Made by a program: the position numbers and the translations under genes
Shown here: in pieces, positions 1 through 13,099 of the stretch
How the letters are laid out: each line of letters opens with the position of its first letter
Position numbering within the stretch: position 1 is the first letter of the stretch
Notes under the pieces: model-generated
The model's input: only the letters and a program-made list of their open reading frames with translations
Told to the model about the DNA's origin: nothing
The model's database searches: none
NCBI GenBank assembly: GCA_029204225.1
Contig: CM055107.1
Coordinates: 1,973,218-2,037,217 of the forward strand
Source of the DNA: Diphasiastrum complanatum
Taxonomy: Eukaryota; Streptophyta; Lycopodiopsida; Lycopodiales; Lycopodiaceae
Reading direction: 5' to 3'
DNA: 64,000 nucleotides

Positions 1-1400
1 TCTAGTAACTAGGTGTATATTAGTTCTATGTAGCTTGCTTGCTTGTGGAGCTCTTTTAGTTTCTTCTGGTCCCTAGTTCTTTAAATTCGTAATTAATTTT
101 TTTGTGCAATTCCTTTGACCATTACTACTAGTGGGACATTTTTCTTAGAGATTGAAGCCTCTTCTTTTGACAAAGTTTTCCAAATGAAGCTCTATTGATA
201 CTGGTTGATGAGCTAAGGTGGTGATCCTCATATGTAGTATCAACATATTTCCACTCTTAATTAGCCATAAATTCCTAGATGGGATGAGTATAATCTTTCA
301 TCATATTTTTTACCGTTTCGTGTGTGTAGTCACTCTGCCATCTGCCCAGTTACCTACATGGGGGCAACCACCACAAGGAGTAGAGGTTATTTTTGATCTC
401 TTACAAACTCAGATTACATGGCCATGAAGCTTTTCAAGCCTCTGTGGGATGCTATATTGTAGGCCTGATATCCAAGATGAGTTAAGGCAAGTGAAAAACA
501 ATGAAGTGGTTCAGAACGTAGATATGAGCTTACTTCACATAGGTGTTGCTAAAGGTCTAAGCAAACTTGTTGTCTCAAAATCATATGACATTGGCAACTT
601 TCAAAAGTACGTGCATTATCCAAGGACATTCGGAACAAGGATAAAGCCCAACTACAACCCTAGATTTATAACAAGATCATCTTGTTGTTGTATGCTTGAT
701 GATGACCATGAACATGAACAAGCAAATACATGCAAAGAAGACAATAGAGATTCACAAAATTAATAGACTTGCATCAAGATGAAGAAATATATATGATAGT
801 TTGCTATTTTGGTGGAAAGGCATACGAAAAAGTAGTATGTAATACATGCAAAGTATTTAGAGCAATCACATTTGTTTTCGGACTGGGTGTTTTTTAGATG
901 ACCTAGGTTAGCCTAAATCTGCTATTTTATGTCAACCTTCAAATTATCAAAGAAAAAAAAGGGGTAAAAATTGTATTTTGACAATACATGATAACCAAAA
1001 AAATTACAAATTGCATGAAACTATGATAAGACAAAATGAAACAAGAGATAAAGACTATATATACATGATTTTTGAGGATCCCAACTCCATAGAAAATCCC
1101 AGGCAAGGGAGGTTTGGTTGTGAGATCAAATATCGCCTAGTGGGCAGAAGAAGACGATTCAAGAAGGCGAAAGCTCACCCGGAAAAACAAAAGGCTACTT
1201 AGTCGAAAATTCGCTGCTGACTCAAATCTTGAGTGAAAAAACACTATTTGTGTGTCAGATTTGTGCCTATGCATGGGGTAGGAGGATGCACCCATCCTCT
1301 CACATGAACATTTTTTAGTTAAAAAATGTGGAATAGAATCTTTTTAGCATGGAGCATGATGCATGACATATTATCCATCCATTTGGTAGGGCCCCCCAAA
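1..1400. other. No recognisable gene; AT-rich unclassified DNA
   Basis: Only short open stretches occur here. The longest, about 449-763 on the plus strand, has a Cys-rich and acidic C-terminal end but no domain I recognise, no clear splice sites and no close copy elsewhere in the window. I see no RNA gene or transposon end. It is most likely old repeat sequence. Confidence 0.4.
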
Positions 1401-1439
1401 ACTTTCATGGTGAAAGGTGTTAAACAAAAGGGCAAGTAC

Positions 1440-1811
<372 letters not shown>

Positions 1812-1844
1812 CTCCTCTATTTTTCTCCCTAGATTTAGCATGAG

Positions 1845-2518
1845 GAATGCTTGAAATTGATAGGACCTCTAGATTCCCACCTCTCTCCATGATTGGACCA
1901 ACTAGCTTGAACCTCACAATATGATTGGCCAAGTGATTTGCACCTCTAAACAAGATTGGGTCAACCATTTTTCATCTCTTAATGTGATTGGATTTAGAAT
2001 CTACACCTCTTAATTTGATTGGGCCATACTTGACATTGCATTTTGTGCCATATGTCATCATCTCATTTGAACTTGGCTTGGAGGCCTCTTGACTTTCAAA
2101 CTCAACATGAAAATATGTACAAGATACTAATGAACATTTGTGCATGAAGATGAGAAAAGATCATGCTAAATTTTGCATATTATTCTCAGTTTAATCAATC
2201 TATTGCAAAACTAGCACTCAAATTTTCATCTAGATTGACAATTTTAATCTAATCAAGCAAGAACACAATCAAATTATGATCAAAATACTTGATGAAGGCT
2301 TCACACGTATGAAGTACACTGTGTAGTACGACCTAATAATTTGGAGGTAGTTTCTAGAATGTAGGAAACTTGACCAAACTTCCTATCTAACTCCTATGAT
2401 TAGGATCTAACTACCCTACACCTATTCCTCATACGTGGGAACATGCTATCACACGTGTGGATTACAAAATGTACAATAAACTATACAATTATCAAGCTAA
2501 TATTTGCCAATTTTCACA
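1845..2518 (-). repeat. Diverged 3' LTR fragment of a minus-strand copia element
   Basis: Read on the minus strand from 2518, the sequence begins TGTGAAAATTGGCAAATATT, close to the LTR start of the young element at 32745 (TGTGAGAAATTGGCAAAATC). It then has CCACACGTGTG (CACGTG at 2452-2457) followed by TGTTCCCACG, in the same order as in that LTR. Further in are repeated CCAATC..AGAGGTG units like the CCAATAG..AGAGGTG units of the young LTR. The copia RNase H remnant lies directly beyond 2518, the order expected for a 3' LTR. The left boundary is uncertain. Confidence 0.65.
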
Positions 2519-2526
2519 CCTCAAAT

Positions 2527-3340
2527 TTAGCTTGATACAACTATGGTACATCTATCTACAACTCCAAGAGTTGATCTTAAGTTTATGAATGAATCTTTAG
2601 GCAAATATTTAGTAAGAATATCAGCTATGCAATTTGAAGATGGCACGGGTTGGAGCTGGATCTCTTTTGCTTGCATCTTCTCCCTCACAAAATGATGATA
2701 AATCTCGATATGCTTGTTCATAGCGGATTTGTTGCAAGTTGTTGAGCTGATTGGTTATCACAATAGATCAATGGTACCTACATGGCCTCCATGACATGAA
2801 GCTCCACCACTAGCCTTTTGACCCACAATATTTCCTTTGTTGTGGAAGTGAATGCTTTATACTCAAATTCAGTTGAAGATAGTGAAATAGTATCTTGCTT
2901 TTTGGAAAGCCAAGACACCACTCCATTACAAAGAAAGGTCGCAAATGTACTAATGGATTTTCTATTCACTTTGTCACTTGTAAAACCTGAATCCAAGAAT
3001 GTTAGTCCCTTGATTTTTAAACTATGCAAAATTTCTAGTGGCCGAGATGTACCTAAGAAGTCTTTTGTCCATTTTCCAATGAGAAACAAGTGGAATTTGT
3101 ATAAATTGGTTTAATCTTCCTACAACTAAGATCAGGTCTAGTTATAGTCAACTAGATCAGGGAGCCTATAAGCTTTCTATAGAGTGTGATGTTCTCAAAG
3201 GATGCTTCATCATCACTTATAGATGCTTTTACATGTTGCTCCATAGGTGTCTCTATGCCTTTACAATTCTTTATTCCAAATATTTCTATTTGACTCAAAT
3301 AAAATCTAAGTACAATGGATCTGAATATTATGATAAACTA
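2527..3340 (-). pseudogene. Ty1/copia pol remnant: end of RT plus RNase H
   Basis: Minus-strand reading gives the C-terminal part of a copia polyprotein. The segment at 2778-3089 has the RNase H start (VNRKSIST, then VVSWLSKKQDTISLSSTE, then a KEILWVKRLV helix). The segment at 2527-2721 has the end (NKHIEIYHHFVREK..IQLQPVPS..IADILTK.LPKDSF). The stretch 3100-3340 matches the RT C-terminus of the element at 27.8-28.0 kb at the DNA level. The copy is broken between these parts, and no integrase or gag remains. It belongs to the same copia clade as the 26.5-32.4 kb element and sits just upstream of its own 3' LTR. Confidence 0.85.
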
Positions 3341-6300
3341 CATGCACTTCAATTTTTTTTGAATCAATGCATATGTTGGGTATGTCGTAAAATCACATGT
3401 GGGCGTGAGCGGCAACAGAAGCTCGAGGATTGGAGCGCGACATGTAGGAACATGCCACCTATAGATCCGCTGCTACACCACTGGTCACCAAATCAGGACC
3501 TCAACCATGGCCTGCACCTGTAACCAAGATGCCCTCACGTGCAAGCATATCCAACTATCCAATAAGTCCTAAAAGTTGCCCCATGCTCCAAGCACAAGAG
3601 TCTACCAAGGACTCAATGAATGAATGTACACAAATCTCACCATAGACTATACCTAAGTAGCTCGCCCACCTCCCAAAGATACTGATGATGATCTGCCTAT
3701 CCTACATCCCATGTAGGTCCAACTTTCCATGCTTGACGTTGCCAACTATGATTTGACCAGTACATAGGCCTCCCACCAAGGAGCCTATCTCACCACAACT
3801 GTATCCATCATAGCGTCCAAGCCAAAGCAAATGCAAACTAGATCCACTATCGTGATGAATAACTCACCCACAATTCATAGCATATCAGGTAGGATAGCTC
3901 CAGAATCCTGTACCCTGTACCATCTGATCACCAAGGATCCATTACCCGCTGATAGCTCTCCAAGAATTTGTCCACCTGTAGTGCAACTAGACTCCAACTG
4001 GATCTAACCAAAAGCCGCATCTTGCTTACCAAATAATGATGGATAGACACAACATGTGATGCCAACCTAGGGACTACTGCACATATGACCATGCAGCTCA
4101 CCTGATCACTTGCCAAAGTATCAGCTGTCACTCCTTGAGCAACCATCTCCATCCCTGCTGGCTCACAACCATGGGCATGCTGGATCCACATCACCCCGTA
4201 ATGCACTCCATGCCCTCAGGATATGTACCACCACAGGTACACTCCATGCCACCTACCTCCAAGTAGGCATGACCCATCCCTAGGTCATCACACACGATGC
4301 ACCAGGGCTGAAGCACATCATCCATATATCAAATGACATTTCATACATGAGCAACTGTAGCATCTCCCTGAGTGCCACCCCAATGGACTCGTCATCCACA
4401 TACTATGCTCACTTGATGTCTCCAATCTTGGTCACCATCTTGCTAGACAAGAACTCCAAAGCATCACCTGCTCCACCTGGCTCCTAGCATTTGCTAGCTC
4501 TCCCTGGCTATGTGCCACCCGACACCATGCCAACGCAAGCATATCCCTGAGTCGCCGCTCACGAGATCCCAAGACTGCTGTCTCCTTGATCGTACTGAGG
4601 TATATGGCTATGAGTGACTTCCTCTAGGCTTATCCCTGATCTCACCACTTGAGAATCTGCACCATGGAAATTCCAACACATATGCCAAGTCTAGACTCCT
4701 GCAAATACAGCCAAATGCATGAAAGCTATAGTTGGCTTATCCACGCCCGTGATGGTAGATGCCTCCCCATCAATGCCAATGCCAATGACTAGCTCCCTGC
4801 TGTAATGCCAACATGTACTCCCAAATGAGCACACCATGAAGTCCTCGCCATCAGTGTCTCCTGCAGTAGATCGCTCGCAAAACACTCATCATAGTGTTTG
4901 CCCTTCGATCACACCCTGTGCGATCTCCATCAGCTCTCCAACCTAGAGTTGGCTCTCAAAGCTTCACGCTTTGCCCATTTGCATTTGCAGCTTCCTGATT
5001 CCATCATGAATCCCACCTATAAGTCTTGTCCATGCCAATGACTCAAGTCCAATATGAAATAGCTGCCCCCTGATGACCATCCCATGTCATCCTACAATTT
5101 TATCCCTACATGTATCCCAATGCCATCCCTGATCACAAAAATCTGAGCATCTACCCTGTAGTGCCCACCTGTATTCCCCCAAGCTAGCTCCTAGCTGCTC
5201 TTGTGAATGGTTCCAAACCAGTCCCTGAGAATACACTGAGATGTGAACTCCAAAGCCACCATCGAATCTCTCACATGACTGTGCATGCCAATATCCCTCC
5301 AAATTAACCTATAAGATCTTCCATGGCCCAAACCAAATGATCTACACCTTGTCATCACTGAAATTTGCATCCCTGATGCAATATTGATATGGCAAATTGA
5401 CTTGACTTACCCAGAATAGGCAGTTGAAGTGTATCTCTTCGATGACAAACCTGATACACTGCTCCACAGCTACAATGGCTTGATCAAAATTGACTTACCG
5501 ACTGCAAAATTGCAAAATCATCACACTCACCACTCGCCAAGAGCATCCAAAGTGTGATTATCGACCCGTTCTTCATCCTCTGTGTGCCCCACACACATCT
5601 CGTCCAATGCAAGTCCGCTATCTTGCCCAATGGCTTCCAATTGGCACCACTTCGCACTTCCATCACCTGTGACCACCAATATGTGTGTACCTCCAAGCTA
5701 GCCCATATTTCCCTCCAAACGAGAAATTTTCAAGCTACAGATGCATGTGTCAATGCAGCTATCACCTAACTTGACAATGCCACTGCCGATCATGCCTGTG
5801 AGAGCGTTCCCCCAAAATGCACTTGACGTTGGTTGGTTCTAACTCCAAAAGTTGAACCCGATCACAAGAATTTTTCACCTGTAATCGACATATCATGCCT
5901 ACCTCTTGCCTGCGATTGCTTGCCCTCTCAAAATTGTCGCCAATGATGAGTAGTCACGCCGCCAAACTGCACTTCCGTCGCCAAAACTAGCTTTCTCCAC
6001 ACAATTCTGCTACCATTCACCCCCATACTGCATTTATCGCCTCCAAACGCCTTGTTACCCTATCAAGAATAAGTAATAATGATTTTGAAGCGATAATGCC
6101 TCATTGTACTGCCCTGTAGCAGGTTTCACCAGCCAAAAATTTCCTCAAATTTGGCTCTACGGTACCCAAATAGCGAATGTAGCCCATCACTAGGTCACTC
6201 GCACTCCGCTTGATAGAATGGTGACAAAAACACCCCAAAATGCATTTCTCCCTGCTATGTGACGTCGCTCTGTCCACTGGCTTTGAGCAACCAGTTTCGG

Positions 6301-6650
6301 AAGTCATTTTGGCCCAAGGATGGCCAAAATAGGTGCTTTCTAGCCAAAGTTATCCCTTTCCAAAGGGTGACTTGAACTGTAACTTCGTAATGAAGTTTCT
6401 TAATGAAGAAATGCCCTTCTGGCATGTCGGGTCCAAATTCACATTTCAGTGTGAAAATTTTTAATGAAGAATTTTCAAGGACTGGCCTTCAACCCTTTCA
6501 GGGCTCTCTTCAAACCCATCCAAGGGTGGTCCTCCATCCGACGGCCCTTGATAAGTTCTATCAACACCATCTCGACCATCAATCTTCTCAAAGCATGATC
6601 CAACGGTCATTAGCAAATATGTGCACCAGCTCGCGTTTTTGAGCACGCTG
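3341..6650. other. Long decayed stretch without a recognisable gene
   Basis: Many short frames on both strands, none exceeding about 110 codons and none with a domain I can name. Minus-strand readings around 3.9-5.3 kb have Met- and Gly-rich peptide stretches and one coiled-coil-like run near 4.5 kb. This suggests an old, mutated coding repeat. Frequent TG/CA dinucleotides fit methylation decay of a transposon. I see no LTR, terminal inverted repeat or RNA gene. Confidence 0.4.
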
Positions 6651-7818
<1,168 letters not shown>

Positions 7819-7845
7819 CCCACCAGGAAACAAATGATGAATAAG

Positions 7846-7982
7846 AGTGTGTGTGGGTAAAGGATAATTTGAATTTGGAGTGAGCCCCTTAGATGCATGT
7901 ATGGGAAAAAGCATGCATGGCCCTCCTCACCATGCATGCATCTAAGGTGCCCACTCCAAATTACCCTTTATCCACACACATA
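7846..7982. repeat. Central hairpin: near-perfect inverted repeat, arms about 55 bp
   Basis: The sequence from gtgtgtgtgggtaaagg through ccttagatgcatg is mirrored by catgcatctaagg through ccctttatccacacacat, around a loop of roughly 25 bases. Arms differ by a few substitutions and a small indel. It lies between the two outer arms of the fold-back, near but not at their midpoint. Confidence 0.8.
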
Positions 7983-7996
7983 GTGTTTTGAAGGGC

Positions 7997-8183
7997 ATGT
8001 ACATATTTTCATGGTGAAATCTGTTAAACAAAAGGGACTTTAATTATCAAGGATTTCACTAAATTGAAGGGCGCTCTAAGGATTTTTTAAATTATCAGAC
8101 TTTCCACGAGAAAGGCTGTACATTTTTGTGGAGGATAAATCAATTGTGAAGGGCTGAGAAGGCTTCAAAATGCAGGCCTAGTG

Positions 8184-8185
<2 letters not shown>
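7997..8185 (+). repeat. Dispersed repeat, copy 2, ending in (CT)n
   Basis: Second copy of the unit at 1440-1688, same orientation. The shared end is gaagggctgagaaggcttcaaaatgcaggc, reported here in two halves (gaagggctgagaaggc and ttcaaaatgcaggc), and a CT tract follows at once. It interrupts the symmetry of the fold-back, so it may have inserted into the right arm. Confidence 0.6.

Positions 8186-8242
<57 letters not shown>
8186..8242. repeat. (CT)n microsatellite, about 57 bp
   Basis: Perfect CT run. On the opposite strand this is GA, matching the 7581-7817 tract within the inverted repeat. Confidence 0.95.
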
Positions 8243-8244
<2 letters not shown>

Positions 8245-8480
8245 TCAAGTCTGCATGGCAGACCTACGTGGCATAACTTAGTTGTCTTGTCACACAAGAT
8301 TGTCTCAAGCCTATGTGGTAGACTGCAACATGCCTGCATGGTAGATATCAAGCCAATGTCATGCCTATATGACCTGCCACGCAAGCCTATAATAGGCCTA
8401 CGTGGCTTGCTAGAGTCCCAAGTCTGCGTGGTTTGTCTCACGACATGCATACATGGCTTCTCTAGGTCCACTCAAGCCTA
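8243..8480 (-). repeat. Right arm of the large inverted repeat (partner 7396-7580)
   Basis: Reverse-complement partner of the left arm, with the same block order: attcaagtctgcatggcaga, then the caagcctatgtggtagactg block, then the outer ctctaggtccactcaagcct. It is somewhat longer than the left arm because of extra copies of a cctacgtggc-like unit. Confidence 0.75.
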
Positions 8481-8876
8481 CATGGTAGAGCTTGGTTGGC
8501 TTGAGCCTTGGCATTTTGCGAGTAAGTCACTTGCGAGTTTTGCGAGTTTTGGTTTCGACAAGCTATTAAAAAAAGAAGGCTCGTGGTGTGCTATGTTTTC
8601 TATTGCACTACAATTAGCATCATGCGCAAAATGCCACCCAACATGTCTTGAATTCACGATCACGTGTTTAGGATCAAAATATACAAGTAAACTTCTTTCA
8701 TCATGCTAAAATGTAACATATGGACGAGCTGAATGCCATAAGTTAAAAATTGCAAGTAACTAACACCGGCAATAGCATAATGACTAATATTCCAAACTAG
8801 GTCAAGAAATACATTTAAACTCAATGACTCACAATAATAGTGTTCCAGTTTTTCATCACACAAGACTCAGAGCTTG
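8481..8876. other. No gene seen
   Basis: Moderately AT-rich sequence between the fold-back and the Mutator-like pseudogene. It has no motif or repeat match I can identify. Confidence 0.4.
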
Positions 8877-11800
8877 TTAGAGATGTGGTACATTTCTCTC
8901 TCTAAATAATACTTGAAATAACTCAGAAATAGTGAGATGTGGTTGATGCATAACCATGTTGTTGTCAATGTCCAGCCCCAAAACAACAATGTAGATAAAG
9001 TACATATGCTTGCAAGGTGTAAATTTTCCTCTCGTTGTGCCTCTCACGAAATCAAGTGCAGTTTGGAGATTCTTGGATTGTAACCACATATATGTTTCCA
9101 TTTGAATTTGTTGCGAAACTTTGCACATGAAAAGAAACTTCTCGATTTTTAACCTTCACATCCTCCTTAACAATGCATGCCCTCATTTCGATAGCTCTTG
9201 CAATTCTCTCCTTTGCAGCAATAGAAATTGAGTGCCTTCTTCTGGGTTTTCCTTTTTGCGGAGGAGTTGCAAATTCTTCCATGTGTGGGCCTGTTTGTTG
9301 CCCATCAAATGGGCATGGTGTTCTAGTTTCATGTTTTTCCATACACTCCAACATGTAGCCACCCTTATTCAGCATGTCTACCTCATCTTGGCTAAGGGAT
9401 GTTCCAATGCTTACACACCATCTACCTTCATTTTTGAAGGGTTCCATCAATATATTTTTATTCAGCTGTCACGTATGAGTGATATCAATAGGACAGAACC
9501 ACATATATTGCATTGTTTCACCGCTATTATATTGACGTCTACCAAAAAAACTAGGAGCAACAATGGTTTATGTTGCTTTCTCTGTTATCAACAAAATACC
9601 ACATTTCTTTCTACCATCTAGCATGCCCATACAAGTTATTTTATTGCCACTTGGTATGCGTCAGATAGCCCACATGGTCTTGTGAATCTCTCTTTCTGCA
9701 ATAGCACTTGCAAGTTGCATATGTCGTTTGATGATGCATTCACGATGAGGCCTTCCAATTGAGTTGTGCTTTGTCTCGGCACATTCACATACACAATATC
9801 GGGCTTGTGGGAGATATTGACATAATCCTTTGTCCAATTAGCCACATGGCGTTTTTTGGGAACACTCTTCTCATTGCCACTCAGAGTGGAAGAACCAGAA
9901 GACAATGATGCAAAATCAATAGCATCATGCACAAGATTGACAAATGGTTGCCCTTGCATGGCAGATGCTTTATTGGACGTTACTCTACTGATCAACTTTT
10001 CAAGGCTAGGCCCTATTCCTATGCGTTGACCTTTAGTGTAGGAAGCATATCGAGCACTTTGCAAAATGGCGTTGACTAGATCACCCACACATGCATCGTA
10101 GAGAGACAATCATGAATGATAGGCCTCAGCAACAAGCCAGCTACCATGTCGAGATTCTGAACTAACTGTGGGCATATGGACAATATCATTGTCCTCAACC
10201 ACCTGTCAATCAATGAGCACAAATTATGATCTCAGAGAAAATTACAAACAATGAAATAAAAACATATAGCAAAATCCTGCACACTCTCACCACATCCATG
10301 TATCTTCCCCAATGAGAATATCTTATGTGCCACCAAGATAGCCACCATTCCAATGCTGGTATTTGGCTAGAATATGCACCTCTTGATCGCCAGAAGGCCC
10401 TCACTATGTTGTACTTTGCATTGGCATTAGTCATGTCCACCGCTAGTCTCCAAGCCTCTCATAGAGAAATATGTTTACCTCGTTTGTCTTGTATGATGCA
10501 TTGTATGTTTCTTCAAACTATCTTTAAAATGAAAAAGACAAGACCACTCACGTCCCTCCATGGGCACATCATCTCCGCTACCATAGATCCTCCTGACAGC
10601 TGCCCAATTGGCACCTGCTTCATCTGCCATAAACCCTCTAAATTGTACTGATTCCAAACCATGTTTTTGCATGACAACATTCAGCATTTTCCAGAACTTA
10701 ACTTGTGCCTTTGTGTCTTCCACCTTCATCTCACAAATAGCTATAGTTTGCAAGCTTTGTATACCACACAAGGAAGTTCCAATTCTTAGTTAGATAGTAA
10801 TTGGTTAGAATTATATGAAAAGAATTCGTCCAATGGAATATACAGACCTGGGATCATAAACATGGGCTGCCATTGTGGTCCAGCCACGTATTCTTTTAAC
10901 ATGATCAAAACATATCCATGAGTGTTCCAGCGCACCACCCTTCTGCATTTGTTTGACAATAGTCACACCCGAAGCCGGCCCAACATGAGACATCTTGAAG
11001 ATAAAACATTTTTCATTATCGATATCTGAAACCTGCCCAGGGAACAAGGATCCTTAGAAATAGTCATATTTACACTTCTCTTTAAGTTTCAGAATGGAAT
11101 CCACATAATCCATGTTGGGTTGATTGTTGGTTTCGAAGTCATCTATCCACTTTCTCAACCTGACACTATCCAGTGAACCATTCATTAGCACACAACAGAA
11201 GATGCAAAACGTATGTAAAAAAAAACCGCTAATGAAAACAATCCAGGTAGATAAATTTTTCTATACCACTTTCTTTGATTCGTCAGGGGTTGTAATTGGT
11301 CCAACTTAGCTGAAAATTTATCAGCATCTAACATCTCAATCGTAGAGCCATTTTCAGAGAGCAGCTGATTCATTATTAACTCCTTTGCAACATCTTTTTC
11401 AATTTTCTTTTGTCCAACACCAGGAAATTTAGAAACTTGATCTTCAACCAAATTTCTGACAATATTTCGTGTATGCAAACATTCACCTTCAGCTACCTCA
11501 TGACAATGTGACTCTAAATGAATTGTGAGCCTTGTATATCGAACATCATGTGGTATAACATAATATATTTTGGCAGGACAAGACCCAACACATGTTGGTC
11601 TAAAACTACAATGATAACACGAAAATCCACCATGATGTTTCTGCACAGTACCAAGAGGACAATGCATGCTCAATCTTCCCTTCCATTTGGTTCTGTTTGT
11701 ATTTCCAAAAGATTGTAAATTGCTGCACAATTCGTTCTCGCATATGAAAGAGCCTCCAAAATACGACTTTCGAACATCACCAGCAAAACTAGAAATACTG

Positions 11801-12003
11801 GTTGTTACATAATATACCCAAGGGTGGCCATCCTTGTTCTGTTCCATTCACTCCATTGAACTGTGTTTTTCAGAAATGTTTGGCAATTCATAGATGACAT
11901 CACCATCGTATCTGCCCAGAAGCTCATCCACAATGAGAATATTTTTCACTCCATTAACAAGCTTTCGTAATTTGCTGTTGATGGGAAGACTATTGATCAA
12001 GTC
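8877..12003 (-). pseudogene. Mutator-like (MULE) transposase with SWIM zinc finger, broken
   Basis: On the minus strand, reading from about 12003 to 8877, frames join into one transposase-like protein. First comes an N-terminal part (11185-12000; stop codon at 11848-11850) with a Cys/His-rich zinc-binding-like region (CPLGT, then CYHCSFRPTC, then HLESHCHE). Next is a MULE-type core (10210-11047): a VYDPRS segment, then EDTKAQVKFW, GFMADEAGANW with the expected second catalytic Asp, LFHFKDSLKKHT and EWWLSWWHIRYSHWG. A linker follows at 9636-10109. Last is a SWIM-type finger at about 9020-9080 (NCT, DFVRG, PCKHMYF), where one expected Cys reads as Ala. Several stops and frameshifts make it non-functional. 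In this family the protein cuts and pastes its own element by a DDE reaction. I could not find terminal inverted repeats. Confidence 0.75.
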
Positions 12004-12590
12004 AAATACATAAGTAAGCATTACTAGGTATAGTCCGTTTATGCTTATGTATGGATTTTAGCCTAGATCTCTGATAACGGCTAAAACTGAGTCGGTTAAA
12101 ATTCAGAAAGTAGCGGATTTCTTGTGTGAAATGCAAGAAATGTTACAATTAGCACGTGAAAATGTTCTAAGTGCCCAGGATTGGGTAAGACATTTTGCTA
12201 ATATGAAAAGATCGCCTCGCGAGTTTCAAGTTGGGGTTTGGGTGTAGTCTAAGGTAATGCGCATTGGGTGGCATTACAATTTGTCTGCTCGTTATAGTGG
12301 ACTATAGGAAATCTTGAAAAAGATTGGATCTTTAGCTTACCAGTATGTGTTACCAGAGGGAATCAAGACTCATCGATTACCTTGGTTCTGGTAAAGTCTA
12401 GATTCATTTGAAGACTTATCTGAAAGGATGCCTTTTGAACCTTAAAAGATGCTTGATACAAGATCCAAGCAATTGCGTAATCGGGAGGTTATTGAGCATC
12501 TGATTCGTTGGAAAGGATATTCTGAGGATGAGGATTCATGTGAACTAGAAGGTAATCTAAAGAAGAGTTTCTCGGATTTTAAGTTCTGAG
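12004..12590 (+). pseudogene. Ty3/gypsy chromovirus fragment: integrase C-terminus and chromodomain
   Basis: Plus-strand reading shows the end of a gypsy pol. There is a TAKTESVKIQKVADFL..ARENVLSAQDW helix pair, then FQVGVWV (usually a DxVxL-type block), LSARYSG, and finally a chromodomain-like end. The chromodomain has LDTRSKQLRN, then HLIRWKGYSEDEDSCE, then a final Phe-rich stretch. In chromoviruses this domain guides integration to marked chromatin. Several stop codons interrupt the frame. The 5' side is cut off where the Mutator-like pseudogene ends. Confidence 0.8.
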
Positions 12591-12601
12591 GACAGAACTA
12601 A

Positions 12602-12617
12602 AATAAGGGGGGAAGTA
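12602..12617 (+). other. Polypurine tract of the gypsy fragment
   Basis: A purine-rich aaataaggggggaagta lies just after the chromodomain frame and just before a TG start (TGTTATGGCC). This is the expected plus-strand priming site next to a 3' LTR. Confidence 0.6.
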
Positions 12618-13095
12618 TGTTATGGCCCTAATGGGAGTTTGTACCATTAGGGGTTGTCTTGGTTGCAGGGGCCAGGCCTAATCTGGATAGTAGTCGAGTA
12701 GGACCATGGGGTCATACCCGCATGCGGTATAGGCATGTGTGTTGCATCCTAGTATGGGATGGGATGTACATGCACTGTGCTTATGCATGGGTCTTGACTA
12801 TTATGGGTTAGGGGTACCTACATGCAGTGAACATGCATGGGGGATTGGCATGATCAATTAGAGTGCTTCCATATGGATTCAGTGCATGGGCAGATGGGAT
12901 TGGCTATATCTCTATATATACCTTCACCAGTGTCTATGAGGATCATTGTAGAGTCTGAGGCCGATATGTCGTCAGTCTGTGAAGTGCTCTTCTGGCTTGT
13001 CTTTCTTCTGGATTTCTCGGGGGCTAGATCGGATGGTCTAGGTTTGGTTGGGACGGTTTCGTCTACTGCAGTCATTCCTTTGTTCTAGGAAGCTC
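12618..13095 (+). repeat. Truncated 3' LTR of the gypsy fragment
   Basis: Begins TGTTATGGCCC immediately after the polypurine tract. A ctatatatacc TATA-like site lies at about 12911-12921, which is normal for the U3 part of an LTR. It meets the opposite-strand gag/retropepsin frame at about 13100. I see no second copy in the window, so the far end is an estimate. Confidence 0.5.
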
Positions 13096-13099
13096 TATC

